Counted from the stretch's first letter, positions 1-7,662 are shown. The stretch: 64,000 nt of DNA from Mycobacterium intracellulare ATCC 13950 (GCF_000277125.1 NC_016946.1:4960001-5024000); one strand, 5' to 3'. Notes: generated by a model from the sequence alone, not told the origin. Made by a program: numbers and translations.

Positions 1-626
1 GAGCCAATCTCGTGCTGAAGGCATTCAGCCGTCCGATACCAGCAGTCAAGGTCGGCAACGCAAACAATGTCGAGCTGCCTGCGGGGGACTTCCTCGCCAT
101 TCGCTCCAGCGAGAAGTGCGTTGGTGACCGCTGCGCGTGTCGTGGACGCTGATAGATCGTGGGTGTGCGTTAACACCCCGTAAATCAGTGGGGACACCAA
201 TTCGCCGACAATCAAGCCCTGTCGTTCGGCGAATCCGTCGCGTACCAATCGAGCCTCGGCAATCGCGTCTTGAAGGACTTGGGCGTCTAGGGAGGACTTC
301 ACGCTAAATGCCGCAACGACGCCAGCGACAAGCACTTCTGAGCGCTCGCGCAGTTCACGCGGATAAGATGGATGAAAGATGACAAGATCTGTTTCGTTGG
401 AATAGGTCTCGCCATCGATATCGCGTTCGAGGAGCAGATACTTTCGCGTCCCAATCTCGTACTGCGGTGGAATCCATCTGAGTAACAAGCGACGAAACAG
501 CGCCTCGTAATGGTGGCCTCGTTGTTGTATGTTCTCGGGCCCTTCGAGCTTGCGACGGACCTGCCAGTATTCGGCGTTGATGTCCTCGGCTAGGGCGCTT
601 AGCCAGGCATGGTGTGCATGCTCCAT
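1..626 (-). CDS. DUF6602-like protein, candidate PD-(D/E)xK nuclease (C-terminus cut by window edge)
   Basis: The frame stays open from an ATG at 626 to the window edge, giving at least 208 residues, so the C-terminus is missing. An in-frame TAA stands four codons before this ATG and fixes the N-terminus. The protein begins MEHAHHAWLSALAEDINAEY, has a basic helix around residues 20-55 (QQRGHHYEALFRRLL), then a core with E-T-D-L-V-I-F-H-P and, further on, V-A-A-F-S-V-K-S-S-L. An acidic residue in a beta strand followed by an x-x-K strand is the arrangement of DUF6602 proteins, which resemble restriction-endonuclease-fold nucleases and occur in islands. The assignment is from recognised motifs. 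Nuclease activity is inferred, and substrate and partner are unknown. Confidence 0.6.
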   Translation of the reverse strand, partial: MEHAHHAWLSALAEDINAEYWQVRRKLEGPENIQQRGHHYEALFRRLLLRWIPPQYEIGTRKYLLLERDIDGETYSNETDLVIFHPSYPRELRERSEVLVAGVVAAFSVKSSLDAQVLQDAIAEARLVRDGFAERQGLIVGELVSPLIYGVLTHTHDLSASTTRAAVTNALLAGANGEEVPRRQLDIVCVADLDCWYRTAECLQHEIG

Positions 627-823
627 ACTGATGGTTTATACGCCATCGAGGGCGGGCTAAAGCGCTCCTGCGTGGATGTGCCGAGCCGAAGGCCGCTATG
701 AGCACGTCCACCTGGACGTAGGCCGGTACTGGCTTACGATTTATGCACGCCGGGGACGCCCCACAACGTCCGTGAGCTCAAATCAAAGGCGCCGTTGCCG
801 CGCATCCACCCTATGTTGGCCGC

Positions 824-1549
824 CTAGCTGTAGAAGTCTCGGAAAGCGTTCATGATCGGGTTATCTGATCCTCCGCCAATCGGCATCGGAGGAAGCCCGC
901 ACTGCTGTCGGTGTCTATTCGCAATTACGACTCCGTAGGCGGTGATCGCCAGTATGTAACCCTGTGCTTGATTCTGGCTGATCGCGACAACCTCGCCCTT
1001 CGCGAAGCCGAAGCCGAGACTCCTTGAGCGGTTAACGAACTGTGTGTCGGCGATACCGGCATTGTGTGCCCATACGTGCCGCACCATCTGAGCCATTTTG
1101 AACTCATCTTCGATAATGTCTGGTAGCGGTACCTCGTCCTTGAGACCGACAAACTTGAGGACCTCTTCATAGCGCCAGATGCCCGCTTTCCTACCCGCAG
1201 CCTCATTCATTGCGCGATATACCCTGTCGAACTTCTCTTCCTCAGGTGCCAGCAGATCGCGCACATGGACTTTCAACTGGAGAATCCTCTCGTCATCAAG
1301 AAGTTCGCTATTCAGCTTCATGACGCCCTTGGCGAAATCCTCGACGTAAGCTTCGAACGCCCCGAATGACGCAATGATCGAGAGTCCCCACATTTGCGAC
1401 TTCTGATAGTTCGCGTCGATGAGCGCAGCATCTCTCGCAGGAATCATCGCCTTGAGGACCGCGGACATCGCTCCGGTAAGAAGCCCTCCGATGCCCCCAG
1501 CCATCACAACGCCAAGAAGATTGTAGATGTACCGCTTAAATGCGGTCAT
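824..1549 (-). CDS. HEPN-type (RiboL-PSP-HEPN-like) protein
   Basis: This is a 241-residue protein. A longer start at 1663 exists, but the ATG at 1549 follows GGAGAGG by two bases, and the longer N-terminus would overlap the upstream gene, so the shorter start is preferred. Residues 8-35 are hydrophobic. The remainder is helical and contains R157-HVWA-H162, the R-x4-H signature of HEPN ribonucleases, followed by N-A-G-I-A-D, close to the RHxxVHNxGxxD pattern of RiboL-PSP-HEPN proteins. Catalytic HEPN proteins act as RNases in toxin-antitoxin and defence systems, whereas some are only structural; the complete R-x4-H motif favours catalysis. It lies 46 bp downstream of the membrane-protein gene ending at 1596 on the same strand, probably one operon. 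The role is inferred. Confidence 0.65.
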   Translation of the reverse strand: MTAFKRYIYNLLGVVMAGGIGGLLTGAMSAVLKAMIPARDAALIDANYQKSQMWGLSIIASFGAFEAYVEDFAKGVMKLNSELLDDERILQLKVHVRDLLAPEEEKFDRVYRAMNEAAGRKAGIWRYEEVLKFVGLKDEVPLPDIIEDEFKMAQMVRHVWAHNAGIADTQFVNRSRSLGFGFAKGEVVAISQNQAQGYILAITAYGVVIANRHRQQCGLPPMPIGGGSDNPIMNAFRDFYS

Positions 1550-1595
1550 TGCCTCTCCGGGCGGGCTGGCTTCCCATTCGTCGTCTGTCACAGAT

Positions 1596-2057
1596 CTAGA
1601 CCAACTGCCACTTATCACGTTCAAGGCGATTGATCTCCTCGTCCAGCTTGTCTGGTACCGCACCTAAACGCTGTTGCAAAGGTTCCGCCGATAACGCCGC
1701 GATCTGTCGAACAGTCTTCCCGGATAGCTCGCGCCTCAGCGTGCCGTACCACGGCTTGGTTTGGACGTTGGCCAAATCTGGATCTGGCACAACGTTCACA
1801 TACTCAATGGGATCGGTGATCCGATCTCGGAGCGTGGCGCGTTTCGCGACTCGCTGGGACTTACCGTCTTCGAGTTCGGCTCTGCGTAGTACCGCGACTC
1901 CTGAACGCCATTCACTAATCCGTTCGAGGCGGATCGCTCGCCGCAACCGCCTTTGCTCGATGCCCCAGTTGGCCCAGGGCGCGACCAGGGAGCCGATAGC
2001 GCCGGTAGCGAGGCCAGCGCCCCCACCAATTAGGGCTACGACGATCTCTAATGCCAC
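1596..2057 (-). CDS. Small membrane-anchored protein of unknown function
   Basis: A 153-residue protein starting at GTG 2057. Residues 1-30 (MALEIVVALIGGGAGLATGA and onward) form a Gly/Ala-rich transmembrane segment. It is followed by an Arg-rich amphipathic stretch (EQRRLRRAIRLERI) and a charged, probably coiled cytoplasmic tail ending NRLERDKWQLV. I recognise no family. It precedes the HEPN-type gene by 46 bp on the same strand, so the two are probably co-transcribed. A membrane partner next to a HEPN effector is an arrangement seen in some phage-defence pairs, but this link is inference. The codon TTA appears at position 3, unlike the core genome, consistent with acquired DNA. Confidence 0.6.
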   Translation of the reverse strand: MALEIVVALIGGGAGLATGAIGSLVAPWANWGIEQRRLRRAIRLERISEWRSGVAVLRRAELEDGKSQRVAKRATLRDRITDPIEYVNVVPDPDLANVQTKPWYGTLRRELSGKTVRQIAALSAEPLQQRLGAVPDKLDEEINRLERDKWQLV

Positions 2058-2604
2058 GCGTCAAAGTCTCTCAGTCAGGCCCAACGGCGCCAGGTTTGCG
2101 CGGTTCTAGGGCGTGTCCTGGGAGCACAGTTGGTCCTGTTGGAGCGCTCTCACGATCAGCTGGTCAGAGGACATTATCCACAACAACCGACAGTGCTTCA
2201 CAACCGGAAACCCCAGTGACACGTTCCGGTTGAACGTCTGTGCGGGCCGATACAAATGGGGCCCCCGTTGGCTGCGAGGCTGCTTGTGTTGAGGTTTCCG
2301 ATGCCGCCACGGTCGTCCAGCCGTGGTCTATTAGGGACGGGCAAATCGGGTGGCCACGTCGTCACTATGGCTAGCGATCAGAGCAGTGTCTGGCCCATCG
2401 TTTATTCACCGATAATGACCGCGAAACACTGAGAACCGACCAATCTACTAGGTTGCATGCAGCGCGAAAGTTCTTGGCGCGCAACCAATAACTGGGTGTA
2501 ATCGGAATCGTCCGGATCAGCTGTCCGAGAATCCGTTGATCGCGGGTTCTCGTTCCAAACGTTTCCTCATACCTCCATGCGCCGCGCTAAGCGACGCAAG
2601 TCCG
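2058..2604. other. Island intergenic region, no gene recognised
   Basis: I see no convincing coding sequence in these roughly 550 bases; the short open frames have no recognisable sequence. The stretch contains the inverted repeat at 2201-2232 and an AT-richer part around 2400-2520 that could hold a promoter for the minus-strand gene starting at 2057, although no clear -10/-35 pair stands out. Confidence 0.5.
2201..2232. repeat. 9-bp perfect inverted repeat
   Basis: CAACCGGAA (2201-2209) and TTCCGGTTG (2224-2232) are exact reverse complements separated by 14 bases. They lie about 150 bp upstream of the minus-strand membrane-protein/HEPN pair. This could be a protein-binding site or a hairpin. 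There is no T-run, so a canonical terminator is unlikely. Confidence 0.45.
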
Positions 2605-3183
2605 TCAACCGCCGAAGTCTGGGCAATAGGCGCTGATAGCCGCGTCGACCATGGCAGTGGCCGCGCCGAGCGTCCCGTTGACTGTGTTCTGCATCGTCGT
2701 TGTGATGGCGAGGTCTCTGCTTTCGTCGCCATTCCGTAGGTGGACACAAAGTTCGCGAGCCGTGGCAGTCATTAGCGCAGGATCGCGAATGATCATCCCC
2801 GGAATTTCAGATACCAGGCCGAGGAAGTAGGTGTCGGCGTCGGGTGGCGGCGCGGCAGCACCCGCGAGTGTGGAGTGCGACGAATCGCAGGGACACCACT
2901 CTGCTACACCGTCGTGGTGGGAGCACGTACCACTCCGGGTCACGCTGTGGGAATAGAGCCCATCTCCACACTCGGCGGTTGCGCCGACTGGGTTGTCATC
3001 GACTCCCTCGACGCATTCACCCGTCCTCTTGCTCCTGTAGTCGCACGGCGATTGTGGAAGTGGGAACCAAGCCGTTACGAATCGACCAGGTGGCGCTGGA
3101 AAGCTAGCCGCACTAGCCGCTGACACTGGATCAACGGTCGTCATGGCGATGGCTACGCCGACCAAGACGGCCCGGACCAACAT
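2605..3183 (-). CDS. Secreted DUF3761-DUF732 two-domain protein
   Basis: A 192-residue protein. The ATG at 3183 follows GGAGG with 8-base spacing, so it is preferred over the upstream in-frame start at 3222. Residues 1-27 form a signal peptide (LVRAVLVGVAIAMTT...ASAAS). Residues roughly 35-100 match DUF3761: a Cys-rich domain with C-x-D-G-x-Y-S-H-S and S-G-T-C-S-H-H-D-G-V-A, typical of small exported proteins. Residues roughly 115-192 match mycobacterial DUF732 (YFLGLVSEIPGM, LCVHLRNG, ISAYCPDF), with the paired cysteines of that domain. DUF732 is found almost only in mycobacteria and relatives, so this gene belongs to a mycobacterial host pool even though it lies in the probable island. Function unknown; probably cell-envelope associated or secreted. 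Confidence 0.75.
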   Translation of the reverse strand: MLVRAVLVGVAIAMTTVDPVSAASAASFPAPPGRFVTAWFPLPQSPCDYRSKRTGECVEGVDDNPVGATAECGDGLYSHSVTRSGTCSHHDGVAEWCPCDSSHSTLAGAAAPPPDADTYFLGLVSEIPGMIIRDPALMTATARELCVHLRNGDESRDLAITTTMQNTVNGTLGAATAMVDAAISAYCPDFGG

Positions 3184-3573
3184 GCTCCAAACCTCCCTAT
3201 TCGGAGACCGTGTTCGCGACACTGCCTGAGTCGTCGGTCGGAGCGTATTCCTGAGCGGGGTTATTCACACCGGGAATTGTGAAAATCGTTTGGAGGGCGC
3301 ACTGACTATGTCCTCGCGGGGCAACAATGCCCCCGCCGCCAGGTACGCAGACGGGTACGTTTTTTCTCCCAACGGCCGTCGCGAACAACCGTTGGGCATT
3401 GATGGAAACGCACTGTTTAGCAGCTAGTACGGCTAAATTGCCGTCACTAACCCACTTCAGCCATATCGCCTAGTCGTCGTCGTTCGGGACGAAGAGGTCA
3501 GGTGTCTACCCCGGTGTCACGACGTTGTCACTGCTGCAAACGCGGAGAGACATGCCGGGATCGCCTGCATCGA
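3184..3573. other. Intergenic, no gene recognised
   Basis: No supported coding sequence. The stretch separates the DUF3761-DUF732 gene from the tRNA fragment. Short open frames on both strands lack recognisable sequence or ribosome-binding sites. Confidence 0.5.
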
Positions 3574-3618
3574 CTTCCCAAGCTGAGTACGCGGGTTCGA
3601 TTCCCGTCATCGGCTCCA
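3574..3618 (+). other. tRNA 3' fragment, probable attachment site (tRNA-Gly, CCC)
   Basis: The 45 bases run from an anticodon-loop-like CTTCCCAAG through an intact T arm (GCGGG-TTCGATT-CCCGT, 3591-3607), the acceptor strand CATCGGC (3608-3614), discriminator T and an encoded CCA (3616-3618). The 5' half is absent: no GCCGATG acceptor partner or D arm lies in the preceding 100 bases, so this is not a functional tRNA. Loop TTCCCAA gives anticodon CCC and the segment resembles actinobacterial tRNA-Gly(CCC). A lone tRNA 3' end is the expected attL/attR scar of an element that integrated into a tRNA gene. Confidence 0.7.
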
Positions 3619-3915
3619 CAGCTCAGGCTGCGGCAGCCAGCGTCCGCGCTTAATTCACATGCTGGGCAGCGCGCCCGGGCACCGAATCTCTTCCTTGGTC
3701 GAGGCGACGCCACGGCGATCGGCGGGCCATGCGCAGTGTGGCCACAGAGCCGCGCGCGATGGCTAGTCCCGTTTGCTCGGCCCTACATAACGTTGGCGGC
3801 GTGATACGGCACCCACGGCGCGGCTGTCCATGCCGGCGCTAGGGCAACGACCGCTGCTAAGTCTCACCGCTGGCCACCATGCGGTCTTCCGCCGCGTCAA
3901 CCGGGGGGCGAGGCA
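3619..3915. other. Intergenic between island junction and core, no gene recognised
   Basis: No coding sequence is supported. The GC content rises here to the level of the rest of the window. A promoter for the F420 reductase gene at 3916 is expected near its 3' end, but I cannot pick out clear elements. Confidence 0.4.
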
Positions 3916-5052
3916 GTGAAGTTCGGTGTCGTCGAAGCGCCACTGCATAGCCGGTTCGGGCCGACGGCGGCGGCCGAAATGGGTTATCGGGTAGCCATGC
4001 TGACCGGTGCTGATTCGTACTGGCTGCCCGACCATCTCAATGCCTTTTTGCCGCGAGCGGTGATGACGCCGAAGTACAGCGGGATAGCCCGACTGGCGCC
4101 CGATGCGGACGCATTCCTGGAGCCGTGGACGACGCTCGGGCACCTCGCCGGCCGGCATCGTTTCAACCGGATGCGACTGGGCACCTGCGTGACCGACACC
4201 GGCCGGCGGAATCCGGCCGTGACGGCGCAGGCCGCGGCGACGCTGCACCTGATGACCCGGGGCCGCGCGGTCCTCGGGATCGGAACCGGGGAACGCGAAG
4301 GCAACGAGCCATATGGGGTGGACTGGTCCAAGCCGGTGGCCAGATTCGAGGAGGGGCTGGCGACGATCCGTGCGCTGTGGAACTCCAACGGGCAGTTGGT
4401 GAATCGAGATTCGGAATGGTTCCCCCTGCGCAACGCGATTTTCACCTTGCCTGCCGTCAAAGGCAACCGGCCGCAGATCTGGGTGGCCTCGCACGGACCG
4501 CGGATGTTGCGGGCGACGGGTCGCTACGCCGACGGGTGGTTCCCAGTGGCGATCGTTAGCCCGGAACGGTACGCAACCGGGTTGGAACAGGTTCGCGCGG
4601 CCGCCGACGACGCCAACCGGGATCCGTACTCCATCGTCGCCGCGATCACGCAGTTCGTCGTGACCGGGCGCAGTACGGCCGAGGTCGACGACGCCTTGGA
4701 GTCAGTGCCCGCCCGCACGTATGCCCTCCTTCTCCCGGATGTGGAATGGGCCGAGCACGGCGCCCGTCACCCGATGGGAGAGGGATGCACCGGATATCAG
4801 GACATCCTGCCGCAACTACTCGACGAGGCGACGACGCTCGCCCACATCGATGCGGTACCGCGGGCTTTGATGCGGCGATGCCTGCTCAGCGGAACACCTG
4901 ACGAGGTCCTCGATCAGCTCGCCACCTACCGCGATCACGGTGTCCGGTATCCGACGCTGCTCAACATGAGCACCATCCAGCCCCAACTCAGTCGCGGGCT
5001 GTCCAGCGCGTTGCCCTTCATGAAGATCCTCCGCGGAATCGCGAGGCTGTGA
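3916..5052 (+). CDS. Phthiodiolone-ketoreductase-like F420-dependent oxidoreductase (LLM class)
   Basis: This 378-residue protein is a luciferase-like monooxygenase-fold TIM barrel and is closely similar across its length to M. tuberculosis phthiodiolone/phenolphthiodiolone dimycocerosate ketoreductase (Rv2951c, 381 aa). Shared blocks include GADSYW-x-x-DHLNA, CVTD-x-GRRNPAVTAQAAATLH (residues roughly 90-112), LGIG-x-GEREGNEPYGV-x-W, IRALWNSNG and SGTPDEV. That enzyme uses reduced F420 to reduce the keto group of phthiodiolone in PDIM synthesis. The gene starts at ATG 3916 behind GGGGGGCGAGG. No PDIM genes (pps, mas, tesA) are nearby, so it may act on another keto-lipid or serve as an orphan paralogue. 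It is the first core-type gene after the tRNA fragment. Confidence 0.8.
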   Translation: MKFGVVEAPLHSRFGPTAAAEMGYRVAMLTGADSYWLPDHLNAFLPRAVMTPKYSGIARLAPDADAFLEPWTTLGHLAGRHRFNRMRLGTCVTDTGRRNPAVTAQAAATLHLMTRGRAVLGIGTGEREGNEPYGVDWSKPVARFEEGLATIRALWNSNGQLVNRDSEWFPLRNAIFTLPAVKGNRPQIWVASHGPRMLRATGRYADGWFPVAIVSPERYATGLEQVRAAADDANRDPYSIVAAITQFVVTGRSTAEVDDALESVPARTYALLLPDVEWAEHGARHPMGEGCTGYQDILPQLLDEATTLAHIDAVPRALMRRCLLSGTPDEVLDQLATYRDHGVRYPTLLNMSTIQPQLSRGLSSALPFMKILRGIARL

Positions 5053-5165
5053 AAGCACCGAACCTGGCTTGTCCCAACGGTTTTGCGCGCCCCTCAAGGG
5101 TGCCGACGCGTTGGCCTGCCCTACCCGGCTCAGCGATCCCGTGGCGGTGCCGCCCGACGCTTCAA

Positions 5166-5945
5166 CTACACCCCGGCGTTGACCGGCGCGGGCGCCTGTG
5201 TCGTCGCCCCGGCGCGCCTGGTCAGGTAATCGACCTGGAGATAAATGGCGTAGAGGACGAAGACCGGCAGGATCATGTAGGGGACGTTCTCCCCGACCAG
5301 CTTGAACCACAGGCCGTAAGCGCCCTGGCCGATGTCGTTGAACCCGGTGCGGATTTCGCTGACGTAATAGACGAGGGTCCCGGTGAGCAGCACCGCGACG
5401 CCGAAGAACGTCAGCCAAAGACACTTGATCCGCGACTCGTCGGGTAAATCCTTGCGCAACAAACGAAGCCACACGATGGTGAGCATGATGCCGACGAGCA
5501 CTGCGCCGAATTCCAGGCCGAAGATCCACGGATCGTCGCTGCGGTAGCGGGTATCGGCCAGGCCGTACTGCCACCACAGCCACCGCCACCCTGGGTCCGT
5601 GGTGGCGGTCCACAGGTTGAACGGGTGACCGAGCAAGAACGGTAACTCATAGGTCAGCTGGCTTCCCGCCGTCAGAGGGATGTAGATCAGTGTCAGCTCG
5701 GCCGCAAGCTGCAGACGGGATCGCTGCTCTCCCCTTCCCTTCCAGAACAGGATGAGCGGCAGCAGCAGCACCGGGATGCCGAAGATCAAATTCGCCGCCA
5801 CATCCACCGTCAGCGTCGGGGGTAGCAGCCGGGTGGCCTCCGCAATGGTCATGAAGACGAAGACGACGCCGACGACCGTCAGCAGGCCTACGTAGGCGCG
5901 CTGACGGTGCGGTGCAAACGGACGAGCGAGGTCCGGTGATTCCAT
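5166..5945 (-). CDS. Polytopic membrane protein, possibly EXPERA/EBP-like
   Basis: 259 residues from an ATG at 5945 behind GAGG. Six or seven hydrophobic segments are visible, at residues roughly 18-38, 47-66, 80-100, 145-162, 178-195 and 218-238. Conserved-looking polar residues lie in or near membrane segments (TYELPFLL, WWQYGLADTRY, GLEFGAV, FND), which recalls EXPERA/emopamil-binding proteins that isomerise or bind sterols. That likeness is only suggestive. It is convergent with the F420 enzyme gene and carries no signal peptide. Confidence 0.6.
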   Translation of the reverse strand: MESPDLARPFAPHRQRAYVGLLTVVGVVFVFMTIAEATRLLPPTLTVDVAANLIFGIPVLLLPLILFWKGRGEQRSRLQLAAELTLIYIPLTAGSQLTYELPFLLGHPFNLWTATTDPGWRWLWWQYGLADTRYRSDDPWIFGLEFGAVLVGIMLTIVWLRLLRKDLPDESRIKCLWLTFFGVAVLLTGTLVYYVSEIRTGFNDIGQGAYGLWFKLVGENVPYMILPVFVLYAIYLQVDYLTRRAGATTQAPAPVNAGV

Positions 5946-6208
5946 GACGCAACCTCTGATTCGACAGCCGGTGTCAAGTAGTTGATATCAGCCAGTTGAC
6001 CATATTGCCGGCGCGATCCATCGTCAACAGCTCCGCTCGTCGCTTCGCTGGGAGCGCCCGTCCCGTCGCCAGGCCGCCGAACCAAACCTCCCGTTGTCAA
6101 AACGTGACCGTTGCGTGGCCGAATATCCACGTGCCCTTGCGCTTTCGCAGGTCAGACGCCATTTATCATCCCTATTGCAACGAGGTCAGTTAAAAGGGAA
6201 TTGAGGCC
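5946..6208. promoter_or_regulatory. Divergent upstream region of the membrane protein and ldtA-like gene
   Basis: 263 bases separate two diverging genes. The right part, from about 6150, is AT-richer (CATTTATCATCCCTATTGC) and is the likely promoter area for the L,D-transpeptidase gene at 6209; TATCAT around 6163 could be a -10. No strong palindrome was found. Confidence 0.35.
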
Positions 6209-7015
6209 ATGCGGACCGGTGTTCGGTGTGTTCTTGGGGTCGTCGGGGTCGCTGCCGGAATGGTCGTAGCGCCGGCCGGTGTGGGCCTCGCGTCGGCCAA
6301 CCTGTCGCATGGTCCTGCCATCGCGTCGGTTTCACCGGCGCGCGGCGAGGTCGTGGGCGTGGCGCATCCCGTGGTGGTGACGTTCCGTGGTCCGGTCACC
6401 GACCGGAGCGCGGCCGAGCGGGCGGTTGAGGTCAAGTCGACGCCCGCGATGACGGGCAAGTTCGAATGGCTCGACAACAAGGTCGTCCAGTGGGTGCCCG
6501 ATCGATACTGGCCGGCGCACAGCACAATTGCGCTGACGGTGGGCCAGGCGACCTCGGAGATCAAAACCGGTCCCGCCGTCATCGGGGTGGCCAGCATCTC
6601 GCAGCACACGTTCACCGTGAGCATCGACGGGGCCGAGGCGGGACCGCCGACCCAACTCCCGGCGCCGCATCATCGCCCGCACTTCGGGGAGCAGGGCGTG
6701 ATGCCGGCCTCGCTCGGCAGGCCGGAATACGCGACGCCGGTCGGCTCGTACACCGTGCTCTCGAAAGAGCCTGCGGTGACCATGGATTCGAGCAGCGTCG
6801 GCATCCCCGTCGACGACCCCAACGGCTACCTGCTCACGGTCAACTACGCCGTCCGCATCACCAACCGCGGACTGTTCGTGCACTCGGCCCCCTGGGCCGT
6901 CCAATCACTGGGGCTCGAGAACGTCAGCCACGGCTGCATCAGCCTGAGCCCCGATGACGCCGAGTGGTACTACAACCACGTCAACGTCGGCGACCCGGTG
7001 ATCGTCCAGGACTAG
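6209..7015 (+). CDS. ldtA: L,D-transpeptidase, LdtMt1/LdtA type
   Basis: 268 residues. Residues 1-30 form a signal peptide. Residues roughly 35-138 form an Ig-like bacterial L,D-transpeptidase domain (ASVSPARGEVVGVAHPVVV, FEWLDNKVVQWVP), and residues 160-265 the YkuD catalytic domain. The catalytic motif is complete: H225-S226-A-P-W, then S240-H241-G242-C243-I-S-L-S with nucleophile C243. Length and domain order match M. tuberculosis LdtMt1 (Rv0116c). The enzyme makes 3-3 cross-links in peptidoglycan in the periplasm and is the target class of carbapenems. The ATG at 6209 is preceded by a GA-rich sequence including GAGG. Two strong hairpins follow the stop. In M. tuberculosis this gene sits elsewhere, so its placement here is species-specific. 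Confidence 0.9.
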   Translation: MRTGVRCVLGVVGVAAGMVVAPAGVGLASANLSHGPAIASVSPARGEVVGVAHPVVVTFRGPVTDRSAAERAVEVKSTPAMTGKFEWLDNKVVQWVPDRYWPAHSTIALTVGQATSEIKTGPAVIGVASISQHTFTVSIDGAEAGPPTQLPAPHHRPHFGEQGVMPASLGRPEYATPVGSYTVLSKEPAVTMDSSSVGIPVDDPNGYLLTVNYAVRITNRGLFVHSAPWAVQSLGLENVSHGCISLSPDDAEWYYNHVNVGDPVIVQD

Positions 7016-7056
7016 CGCCTCAGTCAGACCGGGCTGCGTCGAGCGGCCCTCGCAAA

Positions 7057-7097
7057 CGAAGCTCCGCACCCACATGCAAGACGGGTGCGGAGCTTCG
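7057..7097. terminator. Strong bidirectional terminator hairpin
   Basis: CGAAGCTCCGCACCC (7057-7071) and GGGTGCGGAGCTTCG (7083-7097) form a perfect 15-bp stem with an 11-base loop, between the convergent ldtA-like gene (stop 7015) and the Pro/Ala-rich gene (stop 7165). It lacks a long U-run, as is usual for mycobacterial terminators. Confidence 0.8.
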
Positions 7098-7121
7098 ATT
7101 GTGTTGGGGCACGTAACGGAA

Positions 7122-7151
7122 CGGGCCCGCTGGTAGGAACCAGCGGGCCCG
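7122..7151. terminator. Second terminator hairpin in tandem
   Basis: CGGGCCCGCTGGT (7122-7134) pairs with ACCAGCGGGCCCG (7139-7151), a perfect 13-bp stem with loop AGGA. It lies 24 bases after the first hairpin and 14 bases before the end of the minus-strand gene, so it probably ends transcription from that side. Confidence 0.75.
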
Positions 7152-7164
7152 CACACGTTCGGGC

Positions 7165-7662
7165 TCAGCTCGCGGGGCCCGGGCGAATCGGCTGACCGGA
7201 CGTCGGCCCGCCGGCGGGCGCCGGGCCGGTCGGCGCGTCCTTCACCCCGGCCATGTCGATGATCGGAGCGGCCGCCTCCAAGGGAGCACCCGCCACCGGC
7301 CCGCCCAGGGCGATCAGCGGCGCACCGGCGGGCACCACCGGCACCGGCGGCACGACCGGCACGGGCGGCGCGAGCGGCAGTGGCGGCACGATCGGCACCG
7401 GAGCACCGAGCGGCACCGGTCCGGGCACGGCCATGGGCACGCCGGACATGTCAGTGAGCGGCGCCGCGCACATGTCCGCCGGCGCGCCCGCGGCCACGGG
7501 ACCTCCGGCGGCCGGCGCCGCATCGCCCGCTTGCCCCTGGATGCACGCGTGGCCGCCCGTTATCAGCGGGGCGGCCGCCGCGTCGGGGCTCAACGCTATA
7601 GCTGCTCCGCACAACCCAGCGCCGGCAACTACTTTCATGTTGAACCGATCGACGATCGCCAT
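7165..7662 (-). CDS. Secreted Pro/Ala/Val-rich protein
   Basis: 165 residues. The ATG at 7662 follows GGAGAG with 9-base spacing; an upstream in-frame ATG at 7686 overlaps that ribosome-binding site and is therefore rejected. Residues 1-31 form a signal peptide (MKVVAGAGLCGAAIALSPDAAAA). The mature part has two cysteines, in HACIQGQ and DMCAAPL, then a low-complexity run of PVP-, PPV- and APL-type units (residues roughly 75-125). No catalytic motif. Similar small Pro/Ala-rich exported proteins are common in slow-growing mycobacteria. Function unknown; a cell-wall role is likely. Confidence 0.7.
   Translation of the reverse strand: MAIVDRFNMKVVAGAGLCGAAIALSPDAAAAPLITGGHACIQGQAGDAAPAAGGPVAAGAPADMCAAPLTDMSGVPMAVPGPVPLGAPVPIVPPLPLAPPVPVVPPVPVVPAGAPLIALGGPVAGAPLEAAAPIIDMAGVKDAPTGPAPAGGPTSGQPIRPGPAS

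Larger units (their letters stand above)
1..3618. mobile_element. End of a putative genomic island (inserted at a tRNA-Gly gene)
   Basis: The first 3.6 kb look unlike the rest of the window: clearly less GC-rich by eye, with AT-rich intergenic stretches and codons such as TTA that are scarce further on. The segment ends exactly at an isolated 3' tRNA fragment, the usual footprint of tyrosine-recombinase integration. Its genes (DUF6602-like protein, membrane protein plus HEPN-type protein, DUF3761-DUF732 protein) are accessory in kind, whereas everything after about 3.9 kb is ordinary mycobacterial DNA. No integrase is visible; it would lie to the left of the window together with the intact tRNA. 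The island call is inference from composition, gene content and the tRNA fragment. Confidence 0.55.

Noticed and set aside
3544..3618. A complete functional tRNA gene
   Set aside because: The 5' acceptor strand and D arm are missing; only the 3' half is tRNA-like, so it is a fragment.
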